Below the pieces are notes generated by a model. The model did not search any database, had not been told where the DNA came from, and saw only the letters and a list, made by a program, of their open reading frames with translations. From the NCBI RefSeq assembly GCF_024345495.1, contig NZ_JAGQBF010000001.1:62001-126000 (forward strand): a stretch of DNA of 64,000 bases, in the 5' to 3' direction. This document shows positions 62,342 to 64,000 of the stretch, piece by piece; the stretch's first letter is position 1, and every line of letters starts with the position of its first letter. The DNA comes from Synechococcus sp. RedBA-s. Its GTDB lineage: Bacteria; Cyanobacteriota; Cyanobacteriia; PCC-6307; Cyanobiaceae. Position numbers and translations under genes: made by a program.

Positions 62342-63406
62342 TCAGGGGCTGGATCCCGCTTCGCCTGATGGCGTTTGTCCTGATCCCGGTTCGCCGGTGT
62401 CCGGCTCCAGGGATGCGGCGTGCTGGGTGTTGAGGTCCGGCATCCAGTAGCTCAGGTCGTCCTGCCAGTAGAGGCGCCCCGCCAGCCGATCGGTGCTGAG
62501 CTTGGTGCTGCCCAGCTTGCTGATCAGATTCCCCAGTTCCAGGGGAGAAAGATCGGTGCTGATGTCGTTGCCGGCGATGCGGAGCAGCTCCGGCAGGCGG
62601 GTCACGGTGCTGGGTTGCGCCAGCTTGCGGAACACTTCCCGGAAGACGATCTTCTGCCGCTCCAGGCGGCCGATGTCCCCCAGTTCATCGTTGCGGAAGC
62701 GCAGGAAGCCCTCCAGGTCCTTGCCCTTGAGCAGCTGCACTCCCGGGTAGAGATCGATGTACAGATCCTGGCGACTGTCGGTGTAATACATCCGCTTCGG
62801 GACATCCACCTCGACACCCCCGAGGGCCTCGGCGAGGTTCTGAACGGAGTCCAGATTCACCAGCAGGTAGCGGTCCACCGGAGTGGTGAGCAGGGAGGTG
62901 AGTTCCTCCTTGACGGCCTCCACCCCACCGGAGGCATAGAGGGCATTGGCTTTGAGCACGCCGAAGCGCTTGGATTCGATGAAGGTGTCGCGCGGCACCT
63001 GGGTGAGCTTGGTGGTGCCGTCTTCGATGTTGACCACCAGCATCACATCGGTGCTGCCGCTGATCTGGTCGGAGCCCAGGATCAGGATGCGGTGCTGATC
63101 CATGGGTAGCGCCGGTACCAGCTTGCCCAGGAAGGGCGCCGAGTCGCTCAGGGCCGCCAGGGCGGGACCGATCAGCCGTGGCAGTGGTCCCGCCAGGCCA
63201 TAGCCCAGGCCGATGCCGCTGGCGAAGGCCACCAGAACCGCCGGGCGCAGACGGCGCAGGAGCCAACCCGTGGGTTTGGGGCTGGCCTCATCGCGACCTG
63301 AGCGGCGGTTGAGGGCCACCACCGAAGCAGCAGCTCGCTCAGCCTGCTGGGCAGCGTCGACCTTGCCTGTGGCTGGACGGTTGGGACGACGCTGGGCCTG
63401 GGCCAT
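62342..63406 (-). CDS. LytR-CpsA-Psr (LCP) family protein
   Basis: The 354-residue protein has a cytoplasmic tail, one membrane helix (about 58-80), and an extracytoplasmic LCP domain with HRILILGSDQISGSTDVMLV, TQVPRDTFIES and FLRFRNDELGDIGRLERQ. These arginines and aspartates bind polyprenyl-phosphate donors in relatives. In Gram-positive bacteria LCP enzymes attach polymers to peptidoglycan; in cyanobacteria the acceptor is not established. ATG 63406 is chosen. It lies 63 bp downstream of purT. Confidence 0.87.
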   Translation of the reverse strand: MAQAQRRPNRPATGKVDAAQQAERAAASVVALNRRSGRDEASPKPTGWLLRRLRPAVLVAFASGIGLGYGLAGPLPRLIGPALAALSDSAPFLGKLVPALPMDQHRILILGSDQISGSTDVMLVVNIEDGTTKLTQVPRDTFIESKRFGVLKANALYASGGVEAVKEELTSLLTTPVDRYLLVNLDSVQNLAEALGGVEVDVPKRMYYTDSRQDLYIDLYPGVQLLKGKDLEGFLRFRNDELGDIGRLERQKIVFREVFRKLAQPSTVTRLPELLRIAGNDISTDLSPLELGNLISKLGSTKLSTDRLAGRLYWQDDLSYWMPDLNTQHAASLEPDTGEPGSGQTPSGEAGSSP

Positions 63407-63469
63407 GGGGAATCCTGATCGCCGCACCATAAAACCGGAAACGGCCCAAAGCTAGGGTGGGAGCACGGC

Positions 63470-64000
63470 TCAGACTGCGGCCACTACCGCGATCCGCCCG
63501 GCGGCCCGATCCGCCCGTGCCCGCGCTTCGGCCACGGTGGCCCCGGCGGCTAGGGCCACACCCATGCGGCGATTGGGACGGGCGTTGGGTTTGCCGAACA
63601 GCAGTACCTGGGTGTCTGGTTCCGCCAGGGCCTCGGCCACTCCGGTGAAGGCCACGGCTTCAAGGGTCTGGTCCGCCAGGATCACCCGGCTGGCGGCGGC
63701 TGAGCTGGAGCGGATGGCGGGGATCGGCAGGCCAAGCACTGCCCGCAGGTGCAGCTCGAATTCGCTCAGGTTCTGCCCCATCAGGGTGACGAGGCCGGTG
63801 TCGTGGGGCCTGGGGGAGAGCTCGGAGAAGACCACCTCCTCCCTGCCGGGCTCGCCGCAGAGAAAGAACTCCACGCCGAACAGCCCGGCTCCCCCCAGCT
63901 CGTCGGTGACGGCGAGGGCCATGGCCTGGGCGGCCGCCAGCTGCGCTTCGCCGAGGGCCGCCGGCTGCCAGCTGCACTGGTAGTCGCCGCGTTCCTGCAC
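63470..64000 (-). CDS. purT: Formate-dependent GAR transformylase PurT, C-terminal part (5' end outside window)
   Basis: PurT formylates glycinamide ribonucleotide using formate and ATP in place of formyl-folate. The last 176 residues are present, with GLFGVEFFLCG, FSELSPRPHDTGLVTL, QNLSEFELHLRAVLGLPIP and FGKPNARPNRRMGVALA, all typical of the ATP-grasp domain of PurT. The N-terminal part lies beyond the right edge. The 3' end faces the LCP gene on the same strand. PurT, PurF, PurL and GuaA together cover several purine steps in this window. Confidence 0.92.
   Translation of the reverse strand: MQERGDYQCSWQPAALGEAQLAAAQAMALAVTDELGGAGLFGVEFFLCGEPGREEVVFSELSPRPHDTGLVTLMGQNLSEFELHLRAVLGLPIPAIRSSSAAASRVILADQTLEAVAFTGVAEALAEPDTQVLLFGKPNARPNRRMGVALAAGATVAEARARADRAAGRIAVVAAV

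Noticed and set aside
62298-62360. Short direct repeat (TGGATCCCGCT twice) near the end of the LCP gene
   Set aside because: Two copies only, one inside coding sequence; probably chance in Gly/Pro codons.

Overview
This 64-kb window is a stretch of GC-rich cyanobacterial core chromosome. The gene content points to the Cyanobium / marine Synechococcus group: sqdB-sqdX (sulfolipid), a Psb34-type photosystem II assembly protein, the dual-specificity-type gap2, a TLP40/CYP38-like lumenal cyclophilin, PilB-PilT-PilC, and the order dnaN / PRC-barrel / purL / purF / gyrA-parC / TPR / queG / DUF502 / nusB / ftsY / rsbU-like / argH that I recall from the origin side of picocyanobacterial chromosomes. 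Genus assignment is inference. No transposase, integrase, prophage or CRISPR array was seen, so this is not an accessory island.

Layout. 1-3 kb: end of thiG, tiny psb34, sqdB, sqdX. 3-8.7 kb (minus strand): PBP2, two unknown cyanobacterial proteins, guaA, cbiD. 8.8-16.2 kb: aminotransferase, tRNA-Gly(CCC), three very small minus-strand ORFs, a half-size AbrB-type transporter, a secreted protein overlapping a lipoprotein, a SNF2 helicase with a HARP-like N-terminus facing an HNH nuclease gene, and an SDR protein. 16-26 kb: pdxA, accB, efp, cyclophilin, thiL, gap2, murC-murB, ybaB and rsgA. 25.6-32.3 kb: tusA-like, dnaJ and grpE in one direction, with the divergent pilB-pilT-pilC cluster. 32-47 kb: BaiN-like flavoprotein, dusA, argH, an RsbU-like phosphatase, ftsY, nusB, DUF502, an HpsJ-like protein, queG, TPR protein, a GyrA/ParC subunit and purF. 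47-53 kb: purL, PRC-barrel protein, dnaN, a non-coding segment with DnaA-box-like repeats (candidate oriC), and thrC. 53-64 kb: DUF1400 protein, ABC1 kinase, recN, uvrA, DUF1400 hydrolase, LCP protein and the end of purT.

How the genes work together. Most are housekeeping: purine synthesis (guaA, purF, purL, purT), cell wall (PBP2, murC, murB, LCP), fatty-acid initiation (accB), vitamins (thiG, thiL, pdxA, cbiD), translation and ribosome factors (efp, rsgA, dusA, queG), protein folding and targeting (grpE, dnaJ, ftsY), and replication and repair (dnaN, gyrA/parC, recN, uvrA). QueG needs cobalamin, whose ring synthesis uses CbiD, so two distant genes here are biochemically linked.

The items most worth a second look are the SNF2/HARP helicase plus HNH nuclease pair (a split layout recalling eukaryotic ZRANB3), the candidate replication origin, the duplicated N-terminal module of PilC, the extra C-terminal Cys4 ribbon on PilB, and the unknown small proteins near the tRNA. 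I did not find a clearly new multi-gene system. All family calls were made by reading motifs, without database searches.
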